From Halichondria panicea (taxonomy: Eukaryota > Porifera > Demospongiae > Suberitida > Halichondriidae): a stretch of 64,000 nt of DNA. The position numbers and the translations under genes are program-made. Location of the stretch: assembly GCF_963675165.1 (NCBI RefSeq), contig NC_087379.1:3352201-3416200 (forward strand). The letters are read 5' to 3'. Below the pieces are notes generated by a model. That model was not told the DNA's origin. It ran no database searches and worked only from the letters and a program-made list of their open reading frames with translations. Every line of letters begins with the position of its first letter. The stretch's first letter is position 1. Of the stretch, positions 1 to 14,341 are shown one piece after another.

Positions 1-10
1 GTCATGACCA

Positions 11-16
11 TTTATT
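11..16 (-). terminator. Poly(A) signal AATAAA of the adhesion receptor gene
   Basis: AATAAA on the minus strand lies about 100 bp after the TGA at 117-119, the usual distance for a short 3' UTR. The cleavage site would fall at or just outside the window edge, so it cannot be checked here. Confidence 0.5.
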
Positions 17-116
17 TACCAGTGCTAAAAACTAATAATTATACAGCTAATAAAAATGACAGCTAATATAAAAACTACTTTAATTTAATTTGCAGTGCAA
101 GCTTAATTAATTACAG

Positions 117-1702
117 TCAGAGCTGGTTGTCTTCGAATTCATAATCAGAGTCTTCATACCTGAAAAGCTTGCTAGGAATAGATTCCACATCATCCTGTGA
201 AGAGATCGAGATTACTGATTAAATACACAGCAACAAAACAATGAACATCCTTCTGTTATAATGAGTGCTGCAAGCTGTACTGTGCTATATAATGCCTCTC
301 GCCATGTTTTGCTTTCGCTCAAGAACTATTGAGAGTGTTATAGAAGAGGAAAATATGTATTGTAATGTTACGTTATTATTGTTGATTGCAATTTTTGACA
401 ACGAATGATTATAGGAGAGCAGCTTAATGGACTATAAGTAATCGAATGATTATAGGAGAGCAGCTTAATGGACTATAAGTAATCAGTCGCCCTTCCTGAG
501 AGAGAGAGACCGTCTGAACACTCTTTACATGAACTCACGGGCCACGGTGGAATTGAAACGTGACCAATGAGATTCTTCACAAGCATCAGGTCATTTGAAT
601 AGGAGGCAGCAACTTTACATGCGGTTGAGCAGTAAGCAGTGATGTGGCATTGTGGCTAAGCTGAGATAGCGGATGTGACACATTTTTATGGTTTTGTTAG
701 CTGGTATAATTAATTATACATAATACATTCCATTGTGCCATGATGACTTCCCGTAACGAGTTTAGACATACGTTCCTCCCTGAGAGGTGCATGTGCTAAT
801 TATAATTTTTATCCCCCCAAACACCTACACGCTCATTAATACTAACTTAAAATGATAACCAGGAGCACATGAGGAGATGGAGCATTTTACTACGCATAGT
901 ATTGCGGATTCACTATCGTCTAAATTGTAAATTAATGTGCTAAAATTAATGCTCTGTAAATGTGTGCTGATAACGAATATCATAGTACAATGAATAATGT
1001 TAGCAGCACTTAGCGGTTTGACACAATTTTGCCATACTATATGCTCCATCTCCTCATGTGTGCTCCTTGGTATGACACACTCACTAAACCGTAGTTTGAA
1101 TTGTACTACTCCATCTGGTATTATATTAGAGTCACGTATAGCCTTGAGGCAATGCTTTGTAAGGGTTGTCATACCGTACAGCTGATAATTTCCAGGGGGT
1201 AAAATATTCGTGGTTTTTGTGTTGATCGAAGCTCTGACGAATATGTTACTCATGAATGAAGCGACCATGCCTACCTTTACCTGCAGTGCAAGCAGCAGCC
1301 ACGAAAGTATTATCCACGAAGAAGTAACTATGCCCCCGAAAATTACCGGCTATACGCCGTAACGGTGATATGATATAAAACACAGAATTGTATATGAGAA
1401 ATACAGGAAGCTCGCCCTTAGGCTTGTGCCCGATCTCATGCATGCCTGTATATAAAAATATACCCCCCCTTAAGGGAAGTTTCGAATACCTAAGTGGCTT
1501 TGATTGACAGTCTGCATGTGACATCCCTGCTTAGAAAAATGAGTACTGGCTCACCTCAATATGTCCTTTGTCAACATAGAGTGGATTCGTCACAACCCCC
1601 AGTGATGAATCAAATAGAGGATTTGAAAAGAAAAGGGGGTTGTCCTTAAATCCAAGGGCGGAGTGCCTCGTTCGCTCTGCAGTCTTTCCATTATTCACAT
1701 AT
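117..1702 (-). CDS. Exons 32-33: cytoplasmic tail with NPLF, NPLF and NPLY motifs
   Basis: Exon 32 (1702-1555) follows an acceptor ending AAAATAG. It restores the split Lys codon and reads [20 protein letters not shown], then NPLF, NPLF and NPLY within 25 residues, ending VDKGHIE before GTGAGC. Exon 33 (194-117) follows CTTCACAG, is phase 0 and reads [20 protein letters not shown], then EDNQL and TGA. NPx[FY] motifs bind PTB-domain and clathrin adaptors in integrin beta and LDL-receptor-family tails (established), so endocytosis or cytoskeletal linkage is likely (inference). The C-terminus is acidic, with two Tyr in acidic context. The full tail is about 85 residues. Confidence 0.8.
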
Positions 1703-4700
1703 CTATTTTAAAAGAAAGCAACAAAATTAGTTATGTAATAATGGGCCCATCAGAGTGCACTCACTTTTTTGGAGTCTTTTTTGGTGCTTTCTTCCTATAA
1801 AGTATTACCACAATAATTGCACTGAGAACAACTAAAAGAATGCCCATCACGATACAGAGAGCAATAATGAGCGCCAGCCCAAAAGCAGGAAGTTCAGTTG
1901 TAGGTATTGTGATGGAAACGTCTGGTGTAGGTAGTGCACTGGGGATTGGAATTTCACTAGGTAGAGACGATGTGACAAGAACATTCGATGTTGTCTGTGC
2001 CGGAGGAACTTCATTTGTTTTAGATACAGTTACTACTTTGGTTAGTGTGGGTACATGTACTGTGTCACCAGGTTCTGACTGGCTAACAGAAACCTCTTGT
2101 AATAAGGAAACTGTTTCTGACATCCAGGAAGGTGCCGATGTAAGCAGGGATGTTGGCATAGAGTGTGTACCGAGCGATACAGTGCTAGTACCGTAACTAT
2201 CCTGACGTGTTGATACTGTGATCGGAATTCCAGGTGTAGATATGGGGGCACTTGTCAGTGCAGGTTGAGGAACAAAAATCACAATCTGCATGAATCGTGT
2301 AAACATATCCATTATCAAAGTACATAGTTTTCATTGATATTCATGCACACATTTAATAATTGCATACATTATCATTTTTACTGGTCATGTGACCGTGTAG
2401 TACCTCCTCTGAGTTAGCGTAATCCACTTACCACCAGTATCTGTCCACCCAATGTAACAGTTGGCTTGGTATACACCCAGTTGACTAAACATTTTTTTTG
2501 ACCTTCGCTGCTATGGTTTGATCTAATCCCAACAAGGTTAGTCCTACAATTGAGACATTAATAATTATATAGATCTAGTTACCTACAACTCAAGGAGGTC
2601 AGACATGCGCGCACGCCCTAATGATTTTAAAAGTGCCTAAAATTGCAACTTCTAATATTGGTCTAGCTGGCCGTTATCACGTGACGGCAATGACACCAAT
2701 ACACTGTGTTGCACGCATGTCGGACCTTCTCTGATAAACAACTCAATGACAGCAAACTTTGTGCTTACTTGAGATTTACGATTGATGCAGTAGAAGGATA
2801 ATCACTAATACACTCCAACACTGTTTCTTTAAAACAGTATGTGTCCCTGAGGTTGCAAGATTCTGTATCACTATGAAGGATACTCAACATAAGCTTCTCA
2901 AGTTCACTGATTTTTTTAGTAGTGTTCAGCCCTACCCACTGAGCACATGACTCATTTCCTTGCAGTTGAATACTGAAATCAAAGGGAGAGACATCTGATG
3001 AAGTATTTAGTCTCGCTGGTGAGCTGAAGACTTCTGCAGCACATGAAGCAGACTTGACCGCAAACCAATATGTTGTACAAGCATCAAGTCCACTGATGGA
3101 GTACTGATTACCCTCAATTGTTCCAGGGAAAGATACTTCATTGTCCTGCAACAGTACATATTCCAATTTAAGTACACACTGAAATAATTAGAACACAAAC
3201 AGTAAGCTGAAAATTAACATAATGACTTGCATCCGTGAGGTTCTTGCCACGAAATACGTTGACGCCAACAACTTGAACGGGTGAATCCCATGTAATAACT
3301 GCTCTATCACCACTCAGAGTATCGAAGTAGCGGATAATGGAAGTGATCAGAGGAGGTGATAAACCAGCTAAACAAAGAGTGATTGAAATGATTTGTGTTG
3401 CTATATTGATAACTTACATCCATCATCTGTATACCATAGTTCATCATAGACTAGAAAGGAAGCTTGACAGAAAGAAACTGACACTTGAAGTCTGTAAGGC
3501 ACTGTGGGATCTAAAGTAATAGATGGACAGTTAATTAATTACTTGGTGGCCAAGCTAATGCATGCAGGCAAGCCTGTATAATTAAATTCAAATGCGTACC
3601 CAGCTGGAAAATGATAGTTGAAAAATGTCCATCATAGGGAACAACTATCGGAGAAGGTGTTGTGATATTCTCAAAATACTGTTCATTTTCGCAATTAGCT
3701 GTCACACTGACAACAAAGAAATCTCCATCAGAATGCTGAGCAGCTACTTCCTCTGTTTCTGTCCATGTAACTCTAAGTCCAGTGTTATTGAGAATGGCCA
3801 CGACCAACACCTCGATAGGATCTAAAGTCAAATGTATATTATAATGTGTGCAACTAGAGATCCATCATTGAAAAATTTAAAGGTGTCGGAGGGTAGACAG
3901 TTCCGTGCGTGTAGAATGTCCCCCAGACAGCCTGCTCTATAGGGTAGATTTTTATTTTAGGCACCCTACAAGAAAACCAAGCAGATATGTATCGGGGTCT
4001 GTGTACATTCTTGAGCGCAATATGCCTCAAACCAGGGGGGTGCATTTACCCATAGCATCACGTGAGGGGTTGCCTATCGCTCTCTTTCATCTATGCATGT
4101 TTACACAGATTCATTGCTTCTTGAGTTCTATATGTGCTACGTGCAAGGTGTGCAATTACTACCTGGGTTTAGTGAAGCCCTCCTCGACAGCTGTGCAAAA
4201 AAGAGAGGGACTATAGTCTGGAAAAACGTTTGCAATAATTACGAAAGTTGCATGTCAAAAGCGTGAAAACAAGCAAGCTGGAGATACTTAGCCGCACATT
4301 AATCCGTCACAACGAACAGTGAGACATTGCCAATACTCTTATCAATTCAAACAAAACGACTAGTTAATTGCGGGGTCAAATTGTTTGATGTATTAATTTT
4401 TACTACATATCACGAGAGCAAAAAACTTGACATTTCCTTGTCAAGAACATCATTTGCATCCCTGTGCTGGTAGAAAATGTGCATGACTATGAATGACGTT
4501 GTGACAGATTGACGTATGGCTCTCTTTCAACACTCTTTTTTAATGCTTCCTTGGTCAATCCTAGCAACTTTTACATTGCTTACCACTATAAAATGTGTAT
4601 ATATAGCATGTCTAACCTGACAAGTCAAATAGGGTCTTTACAGACTGAAATACAGCAGGATTGTTAGAACCAAAGTTTCCCAATAATGATACGGACAGCT

Positions 4701-7700
4701 TGATGTTGTATTCCATGCAGCAGAGAAGATTCCTGAATGTGTACGAAGTACTGTGGACAATCACATCTTCTATGAGACAAGTAGTGTTACTCTCTGTGAT
4801 CTCCAAACGAAACAGTTGAACAGGTCCTGCAAGAAACAGAAATCTGTTGCTAGTTTTTCCTTGCTAGATATTACAAACCGTAATAGATGTCAGGTTCATC
4901 CCAAGCAACTGTCACTGTATCACAAAGAGTGGGATCAAGGTTCTGAAACTGAAAATTGGTCGGCAACTGAGAATCTAAAGATATAGGATATTAATTTCAA
5001 TAAACACGAAGCGAGACAAAGTTACCGTTATAAATATAAACTGTTATGGAAGAGGAGCCATTGAACGTGTCCAGAGGATTCAATGGCGTAAGTGTAACAA
5101 TCTGATGCCCAGGAATGATACTCACATAAACCGGAATGTCTATTGTTATATTTAGAGCTTCAGGGCCAAAGACCAACATGCGAGAATAGCTGGCAGCATG
5201 ACTTCCTTCTGCGTGTGTGCGTGCATTGCGTGTGTGTAAAATAGAGTGCTGTGGCTAAGATATGTGTACCTTCGGTCACTAGGCTTAGCGATAAATTTGT
5301 TACAACAAGTCTTTCCAGATTTCCAGGCGCTGTCTCAATTGAAACAGTTACACTCAGAGATGCATCCGTGGAATTCACATATTCAGTTGTCTCATGGAAT
5401 GGCAGTTGTATAATAGAACCTAGTAATATCAACCACAGGAAAGATAAATTCACAGCACTGCTATAGGCACATTATGAGCGAAATGCAAGTAACATGCATT
5501 GCACCGTAAAACAATTTTACCATCGTCATCTATCAAATCAATTTCATAAAAGCTGCCATTGACTGTTATTCCATTCAGTGAGATTATAGTGAACACTAAA
5601 TTCTCCACATCCTCAACAGTATCATCATTCACAACATTGACCATAACGCAATGGGTTGTTCCATTTTGTGAAGCACTCAAAAAACTGAATTCGATTTGAC
5701 CGCATGGGGTGAGATCATCACAAGACACCATGACCGCAGATCCTACAAAAGAATTGCATGGATAATTATATTTAACGGCTGAAGCTGTGACGCTAATACA
5801 AAGCAGCCCTTCAAATTTACCTGAATTAGTGTTCGTTTTTGTCACTGAGATTACATTGGTCAAATCTGTTCGTAGTAGCTGATCAGTAATCAGTACACTG
5901 CAAATATTGAATGAGCCAATGCTCTCAGGAATTTGTGCTTTCACAGCTGAAGTTATTACAATCTTTATGCCTGCAGATACACAGAAATGTTACAATCTTA
6001 AATAATTATACTAAGCTATTTACATTGTGGAGCTTCTCTGTCCCATTGTCCGTATAGACTGCCTAGAATTCCTCTACAAGTCCGCACTGTATCATCTTGT
6101 TCGATGAGTGTGTAACCATCATCACATCGGTGAGTAGCTTCTGTTGTGACATCAAACGGGGGTGTAGAAGAACCAGTACTAAAGGATATTCTCCCATTTT
6201 CAAGATGGAGCATGTCCGTACACGTTATCACTATGATTATTGAAAAATATACTTAGCAAAGATAGTAGAGCTAAAACACAACGACTGTACATATAGCCTA
6301 AACTGTGGTTTAATTTCGCCACCTACGGTAGCAATCATGCTTCCTTACTTTCACATGTTGTAGGTGATCCTGACCACATAGTACTGTCATAACATAGGCG
6401 TCTCGTCACTGGATTGGTTGGACTGTAATTGACTTGACATTGATATGTAGCTGTTGATCCTGATGGATACTTGTTTTCTTCACTACTAAATGCAGAGTAT
6501 ACTATTACTCCATTGGCAATAGCATCCAAACGGAAACAGCCAACTGTATGATGGTTAAAACGGATCATGGAACTGCATGCAAGAGTACCCTGACTTACTC
6601 TGTACGCAAGTTTCATTAAGCTTTTCATATCCAGGATTGCAGGCACAACCATAAGATCCTTCAGTGTTGGTACAGTGAGAGTGTGCTGTGTTTGAGCAGA
6701 GATCGAATCCAGCAGTAGCTGCCTCCAAGCACTCATTAACATCTGTCAACAGTAAACATGATAAAAGCCACAATGCATGTCTTTGTCATACCTGTACATG
6801 CTTCATTAAGGAAGACATATCCATCGGAACATAAACACTCAAAACTTCCAATTGTATTGTGACACACTTGATCACAAGTATTTGTAGAGTCGCATTCATT
6901 TATATCTAAGATAAATGCATGGGATCATAATCTGTTATAGATCTACTACACAGCTGACTGCAGAGAGCAGACTTCTAACCTTCACATAGATTTCCATTTG
7001 ATAGGCTCAATCCCACAGGACAATAACAACGTTCTTCACCAGCAATCACGGCACAACAGCCGAACAAACACATGCCATCACAACGTTCCCTGGCTGTTGA
7101 GCATACAGAGATATAATTAATAGGTACTTTTAATTTAGTTAAGAACGTACGAGTACAGGTGTAGTCATCATCCAATAGGGTATATCCGTCCTCACAATCA
7201 CAGGTGAATGAGCCCAACATATTCACACACACCTGGTGACAGCTGTTCACTCTGTCACATTCATTAATATCTGCATTGACAATAATGTAACTACCAGCTG
7301 CTGTGTTAGAAACTGTGATATACACAGTAACGGCGTGCAACCAACTGGTGAATACTTATGTAAGTACATTTATATAAATACATCAAGACAGACAAAACTT
7401 CCACGAAGAAAGCAGCATTGACGAGGTTATTACGGTATAGTGCTCTATAATAATACACATGCAGCTTGTCACAATCAGTTAGTGTACATTAATGAACACC
7501 TTCACAGTTGAATCCATCATCCATTAGTTGGTAACCTTCGTTGCACTCACAAGTGTAGCTACCATCAGTGTTAGTACATATTTGATGACAAAGGTTGGCA
7601 TTGAGAGAGCACTCATCGATATCTACAGAATCCCAAATGTATTACAGTATGAAACAACAGGTACTGTTTTGCACTTCAAAGATTGCACTCTATTGTTACG

Positions 7701-10700
7701 TTTACTCTTTACTATACATGTGAAAACTACCCACCCAAACATGTCAGTGAATTTCCAGTATAACCAAGAGGACATGTGCTGCATCTAGCACCCGCTTCTG
7801 GGGCTGGGATATCAGTGCAATCTGTTCCCTTAAAACATTGAATGTCTAAGCACCCATCACGGTCTTCTTCACAAAATTGTCCAGAATATGCTAACAAAAC
7901 ATTAGATGAACATAAATTTTATATGAAAACAGGAGTGACACTGACTGACAGTCTTACCATTACAACTTACCATTATTACAATAGCAGTTCATGACCAGTG
8001 TAGCATTGCCATTTCTGACCCCACTCAGAGTACAGTTACCTCCATTTACACAGGCACAAATTTCAACACGTGGAATAAAAGTTGACGAAGAACCTCCTGA
8101 ATCTGTACTTACAAATACCAGCTGTTCGCTAGTTACTTCGAATAAACTCCAGCGAAAAATGTAATCTGTTGCTGTCACATTGTTTAGTGTCCACCTCCCT
8201 GGTAAAGCAGTGCTCTGGACATGTAGTGAGAACGCGTCTCCATTTGAATCATTGACTTTGAGATCAAAAATTGCCTCAACTCCGATGGTAACTTTGAGTG
8301 TGGGATTAGCAGAAATAGTAGGAGGGAGCTTCCCTATAGTTATTGTATTAAGTAACAATGATATTAGTATGACAGAATTGTATGGGGTAGATTACGTACA
8401 TGTATACAAGAGAGCTCATCAATACAATAGAGAAAGAGTGAGTTATAGATGTAAAAACGGAATTGACTGAATGAAGACATATAGATCTACAGCATGCAGT
8501 TTCGTGATACTGTTAGCCGTGAACTCACTTAAAAATTCTCCGACATCATTGACTTCCTTAGTAAAGTTAAGGGTAGTGAGTGCAATATTTATATCATTCG
8601 TAGCAGCCAAGTCAAATAGACATTGAGAATTATTTTCACACTCTAATCTCATAGCATCAGTGAAGTTTAAATCACTAAAAAATATGGGAACGAAAGAATT
8701 CTCTGGTGACCCTTGACGTTTTTGACGTAATGGAGATTCATCATCAAGAAACAAGCTCTCTTCAGAGTTGACCCTCCCTAATAATAAAAATTTAATGTAT
8801 TGACGACATGTACACGTATATACACCATGTTAAAGTAGTTACGCTTTAGGATGGGGACATTCCATGTCAACTCAACACAAAAAATGAGCACCCCCTCCGA
8901 TTTCAACAAAACTTGGTATATACATACCTTACCATACGTTATAAATATACCAATTTTAGCCCTATGTATCGTATGGCTTCTTAGTTACGTGCCCTTGAAA
9001 ATTCACCAAAATTTAAAAATTTCTGTGACCCACCTACCCTTTTTAGAGCATAACTTCTGCCATAATCAGATAAAAAACAGTACCACCGTACTCCTTATGA
9101 TATAACCTTTCTGGTGATGTGCTTAAAGGGGGTGGGCACTCGTTAAAGGGTCAAAGGTCATTATCGTAACCTTTAATTAAGCATTACATAAAAATGACGT
9201 CTTTTCCCCCCATTATTTTAACTTTTTTTTAGTCTTTAGGTGCTATTTCCCAGATAACATTCCATAATGGCAGAAGTTATGCTCTAAGAAGCGTAGGTGG
9301 GTCACCGAAATGTGTAAATTTTCATGGGCTCGTAACTAAGAAGCCATATGACATATGGGGTTAAAATTGGGTGTGGTTATATAACTTATGGTAAGGTATG
9401 TACAGGACCGTAAGAAGATTTTTACGCAGGGGGTGGATCCGGGAGGCGAATTTTTACATTTGTATGTTCTCAGAGATAAACAGGAGAAAGATACGTACAT
9501 AAATGAAATAATCTGCATGTGAGAGCTATATATACAGTGTAGCAAAATAGTTTATTTGACGTGGAAGCGAAGTCACAAGCAACTGCTTCAAAGCCAAGAT
9601 CAGTTAGCGACTTGTGTAGAATAGACGCTGGGGATTCATCGAGCTTCGAAGAAGGTCTTAGTTCGCCAGGGGCGGATCCAGGAAAAATGAAAGGGGGGGG
9701 CTAGTAGAAAGGGGCAAAGCCTCGTACGAGGGTGGCAGAGCCACCCAGGGGGTGTGTACGGCGAGGTGAAATTTTTTAGCTTTTTACAATTTGCTCACAA
9801 TTGACCTTTGAATTTCATATTAATGAGTGATTATTGAATACGAAGAAGTTAATACAAAAAACTCATTCTAAAGGATTGTATATACAGTAGATGTTAAATG
9901 TACATTCATGCACTCTTGGTACATTGAAAGAATCACAATGCCTACCCAGTCTGGTGAGAGGAGGTAAGGTTGCTTCCTTGCAACTAGCTGAAAAAGTCTG
10001 AGATCTGCTCCATGTTGCAGCAGCATGCACAATTAATAGCCTCCTTCACAAGGCCTAGGAAGAGAGGCCTGGGCATAATTATGGGGTGCCGTTTGTCTCA
10101 AAACTAATAAACAGTCGATGTTTACCAAAGAGGTCGATGTTTACCAAGGAGGTGGATGTTTAGCAGCCAGGTCGATGTTTAGCAACCAGGTCGATGTTTA
10201 GCAAAGCTACCAGATCACACAATGTGCAGATATTAGGGCGTGGTTTCTTGTGATAGGCCTTAATTAGAATTGTGCTAGAGATGACCGTAAGAAGATTTTT
10301 TAGGTGGGGGGGGGGGGCAGAAAAAAGGAATGGACTCTCCTTGTGACGCAGGGGGTGGGTCCGGGAGGGGAAAATTCCCCCTCCCGTCCCACCGGAGGCG
10401 AACTTTTTACATTTTGTATGTTCTCAGAGATAAACAGGAGAAAGATACATAAATCCGACAGTCGAACGGCCAAGGCAGTTTTTTAATTAAAAACAGGAAG
10501 TGCTTCCTGTCACTCAATCTGGCTTGTGGTTTTGAGCTTGTAAACTTGCAATGACTTCTACCTACTATATTATATTTGCACATACTATTTATGCCAATAT
10601 CATATGCTATTCATATTCTATAGAATGTGTGCTTTCTAAAGAGTCTAAAATGATAGCTACACAGTCATCTATCAGCACACAGTTGGCATTGTTTGATGGT

Positions 10701-13700
10701 TACTAACATTTTGTGGTTTTGACCTACCTCTACACTAAGCGTTATAAAATCAGTTCCCAATGTGCTATTGACTGGAGACTTGGAATATCATTAGTTTAAT
10801 AGCTAAGCATTAAACTGATCGAAAGTTGTGCTGTTTTACCAGACAGTATTTATTATAGAGCCTACCCATAATTGCTCACTATAAGTGGGTAATTTGACAC
10901 ACAACTCAATGCTTGTTGGCCAAACAACAATATGTAAGGTGCATATGATACATTTCAACAAACACAGAAGGTAATAAGAATAAATGTTTGTCTAGAAGTA
11001 GTGTTGGAGTCTCACAGCGGTGATGTCCTGTCATTCAGAGGCTTGATATCACCTACAATGTATAGAAGCGAGAATTGAATATAACTGTGATAATACACAC
11101 TGTGTTAGGCTTGATACACCTACAATGTATAGAAGCGAGAATTGTGATAATACACACTGTGTTTTTTACCCTCCTAACCATCAACATACTGAACGGCTTG
11201 AAAGAAATTTATCTATAATTATGTGCTTGACTCCAAACCCCGAAAGTATTAATCATGCAATGTGAAGAAAGCAACACATTCATATTGTATATATATTCAT
11301 ATTGTATATACTTCAGCCGCTTTTGTGACTCGAGAATGATTCTTTTTATTAATTCTTTGACAGGTTAGCCTCTTTTTTGGACAGATTCAACAGAAGCCCC
11401 AGGCAGCATAAGTAATACAATAGACTACATGTAGTCAAGCTGCATGTTGCAGTGAGATGTATACCTATATCAAGAAACTATGGATTTATGAAATCTTTTC
11501 CCCACAAAAGTGTGTTTGGATACTTCTAGTTAATTTACACGGGGCACAGCGAACAGTAGACTCTCGTTAATCTGGCCGCCCTTGGGACAATGCAGCTTCA
11601 CCGGAATAGCGAGGTGGCTGTATTTAATTCAAAAAATAACCACAGCTAAAAAACGACCCTACCTCGAATCTAATGACAAATTTTGCGGTATCAGTATACT
11701 CTATATACTTAAGTGTAATCCAATTTTATCTTCTAAACCAAAATGCATGTCATATCCGGCCATAATAAAATACCTAGTTTGGGGAAGCCAGTACTGGCCA
11801 GTATATAAGGAATATAGCGAGTGGCCGCATTTCAGGGCGAGTTTTGTGCAGTAAAAATCTATATATAGCCAGCAATCTGTGCCAAACCAAATGACCGGTA
11901 TATCGAGGTGGCCGTACATCAGACAGCCAGAGTCTATACTGTAAATACGGGACAGAATTTGGACTCTAATACACCATGATACCTTTTTGTGACTTGTCCA
12001 GATACTGGAAGAGAGTGAGCACAATGGGTATCCTCAGTGTAAAATAGCGAACATCTTCAGTGGTGATTGACATCAACGCTGAGGACATTGAACAATTGTA
12101 TCACTGAAGCAAATAAAACCATGTATAAACTATTATACACAATTCATGGTATACATGACAGTCACTGTGCAGGTTTTATGCAGTCAGCCCAGTCAACCAC
12201 ACACTAATTAATGCTGTTTTATGACCACTCATAACTTTTAATTCATGCATGGAAACAGGCTGAATATAAGTCTAAAACAAGTAAGAAGCTTACCTTTACA
12301 GTACTCATTGATCAGATCTGCTTCATATGCTTGGGAACTGAAAATATAACGCTGGAAGCTACCGCACTAAAATGTAGTTGTCTTCTTTGACACTGTGTAG
12401 TGTGGCTTCTGTAAGAGCATTTGCCTCGAGTGATGCCTCAAACTGTAGCTCTTGTGATGATCTACATGGATATGATAGTCACAGTTGCTCTTGAATATTC
12501 TCTTCTGCACAATGCAGTACTGAAGTCAACCTTCTTTCTCGAACTAACTCAAGCAATGATGTAATGCATAATGCATACTTAAATAAGTGTACGGCATTTA
12601 CATTGAACTTCCGGGTCTTGGCCGTTCGACTGCCGACTAGAAAAACATTTTTGCAATGTGAAAAATTGCTAGGACCACTGCCAATCCTATGTAAAACCTA
12701 TGGTTTTACTAATGAAATAATCTGCATGTGAGAGCTATAGCAAAATTGTTTATTCGACGTGTGTTAGTAGAAGCAAAGCCACGAGCAACTGCTTCAAAGT
12801 CAAGCGAATCAGTTAGCAACTTGTGTATATAAAGTAAGTATAGACGCTGGGAAGTCATCGAGCTTCGCAAGAAGAAGGTCTTAGTTCGCCTATACCTTCT
12901 TCGTCATGGGCAGGCAGTGAGGTACGGAGGAAAATAAAGAATGAATATTGTGCCATAGTGAGCTCTAGCTATATAAAGTTCAGCTGCATGTGGATCAACT
13001 TACTTTAGTTACTGTACAGTGTTGTTGCAACAAACCACATGCATTTAACCAATGTGGTTAGATTAAAAGGCACATATAATATCAGGACTGTGATCTGCTG
13101 GACTCTGCAGAAGAGCCCCACCCCATTTCACTGTCTGAAAACCAGGGGGGCTCTGCCCCCCTGGTTCTTACGGCCCTGTGAATGCCGCTCCTAGGCCCTA
13201 CTGCCTAATTATAGCCAGTGCTATTTTCATCTTCAGAATCTACTAAGTAAACCGCTGTTTGTAACAGCAGTAGTAAGAGCAATGGCTATAACATCTTGCA
13301 ACTAGCTAGCACATTAAGTATCACAAGAAACCACGCCCTAATATCTGCACTTTGTGCGATCTGGTAGCTTTGCTAAACATCGATCTGGTTGCATGCTAAA
13401 CATCGACCTAGTTGCTAAACATCGACCTGGTTGCTAAACATCGACCTGGTCTCTAAACATCGATTTGGTCTCTAAACATCGATCTGGTCTGCAAAGATCT
13501 GGTTGCTAAACATCGATCTGATAAGCATAAATTTGTCTCTAAACATCGATCTGGTAGGTAAACATCCACCTCGTTGGTAAATATCGACTCTTTATTAGTT
13601 TTGAGACAAACGGCACCCCATATGGGCATGGGATCGAGGCTACAAAACATTGCTCAAGGAGCTGACTCAGCAACAGCAATAGATCTAGTTGACCTATGCA

Positions 13701-14302
13701 CTTTAAATTAGCCTAGGTACTAGTTACGTACGTAGGTCCAGCTAGCTAGCCTAGATCAGATTTATCCAACACACAGGAAAGGGAAGCACAGTAGGCCATT
13801 AGCCTCTCGAGGTGCTCCCTACACAAACATATAAATTATACCACAGGTGTTGATGCCTCCGTGGAGATGCCAAAGCTACATAACATAAAGCTACTAAGCT
13901 AGCTTTATACACACATTGATTATAATTATCATGATGAACATTTTTGCATGCAAAATCCAGGGAAACTCAAAGAGTGGGTAATGATCGACGATGATTGTTG
14001 TTAAAAACGATCGATGAAGTCAGCAGAGCCTTGCAGCTCTCTTTTCACTCTTGCAGCTACCAATAGCTAGCGTTCTAGTGCAGAGCTAACTACTAAGTAG
14101 AGTATAACAACACTCGGTAAACAAGTTTGGCTACGTGCTCTTCCGAAAGGCTGCAATGCATGGCATTCCAAGTAAAGCAAAACTAGGCATAACTCGAGAA
14201 CAAAGCATTATTTTGCAAATCCACGAATTAAAATCCAAGAAAACATGACTAGAAGCCTATAGAAACTCTTACTTGCACTTCATTGCAGCTGTAGCAGTCT
14301 AC

Positions 14303-14341
<39 letters not shown>

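Noticed and set aside
825-1268. 147-codon minus frame in intron 32 as an extra exon or gene
   Set aside because: There is no recognisable domain, it overlaps an inverted repeat, and exon 32 joins exon 33 in phase without it.
1761-1763. TGA after the basic juxtamembrane sequence as the stop codon
   Set aside because: It overlaps a strong GTGAGT donor, and splicing gives an in-phase tail with NPLF/NPLY motifs. It is kept only as a possible intron-retention isoform.
13453-13650. 65-codon minus frame with [15 protein letters not shown] repeats
   Set aside because: It is the 20-bp tandem array of element A read in frame.
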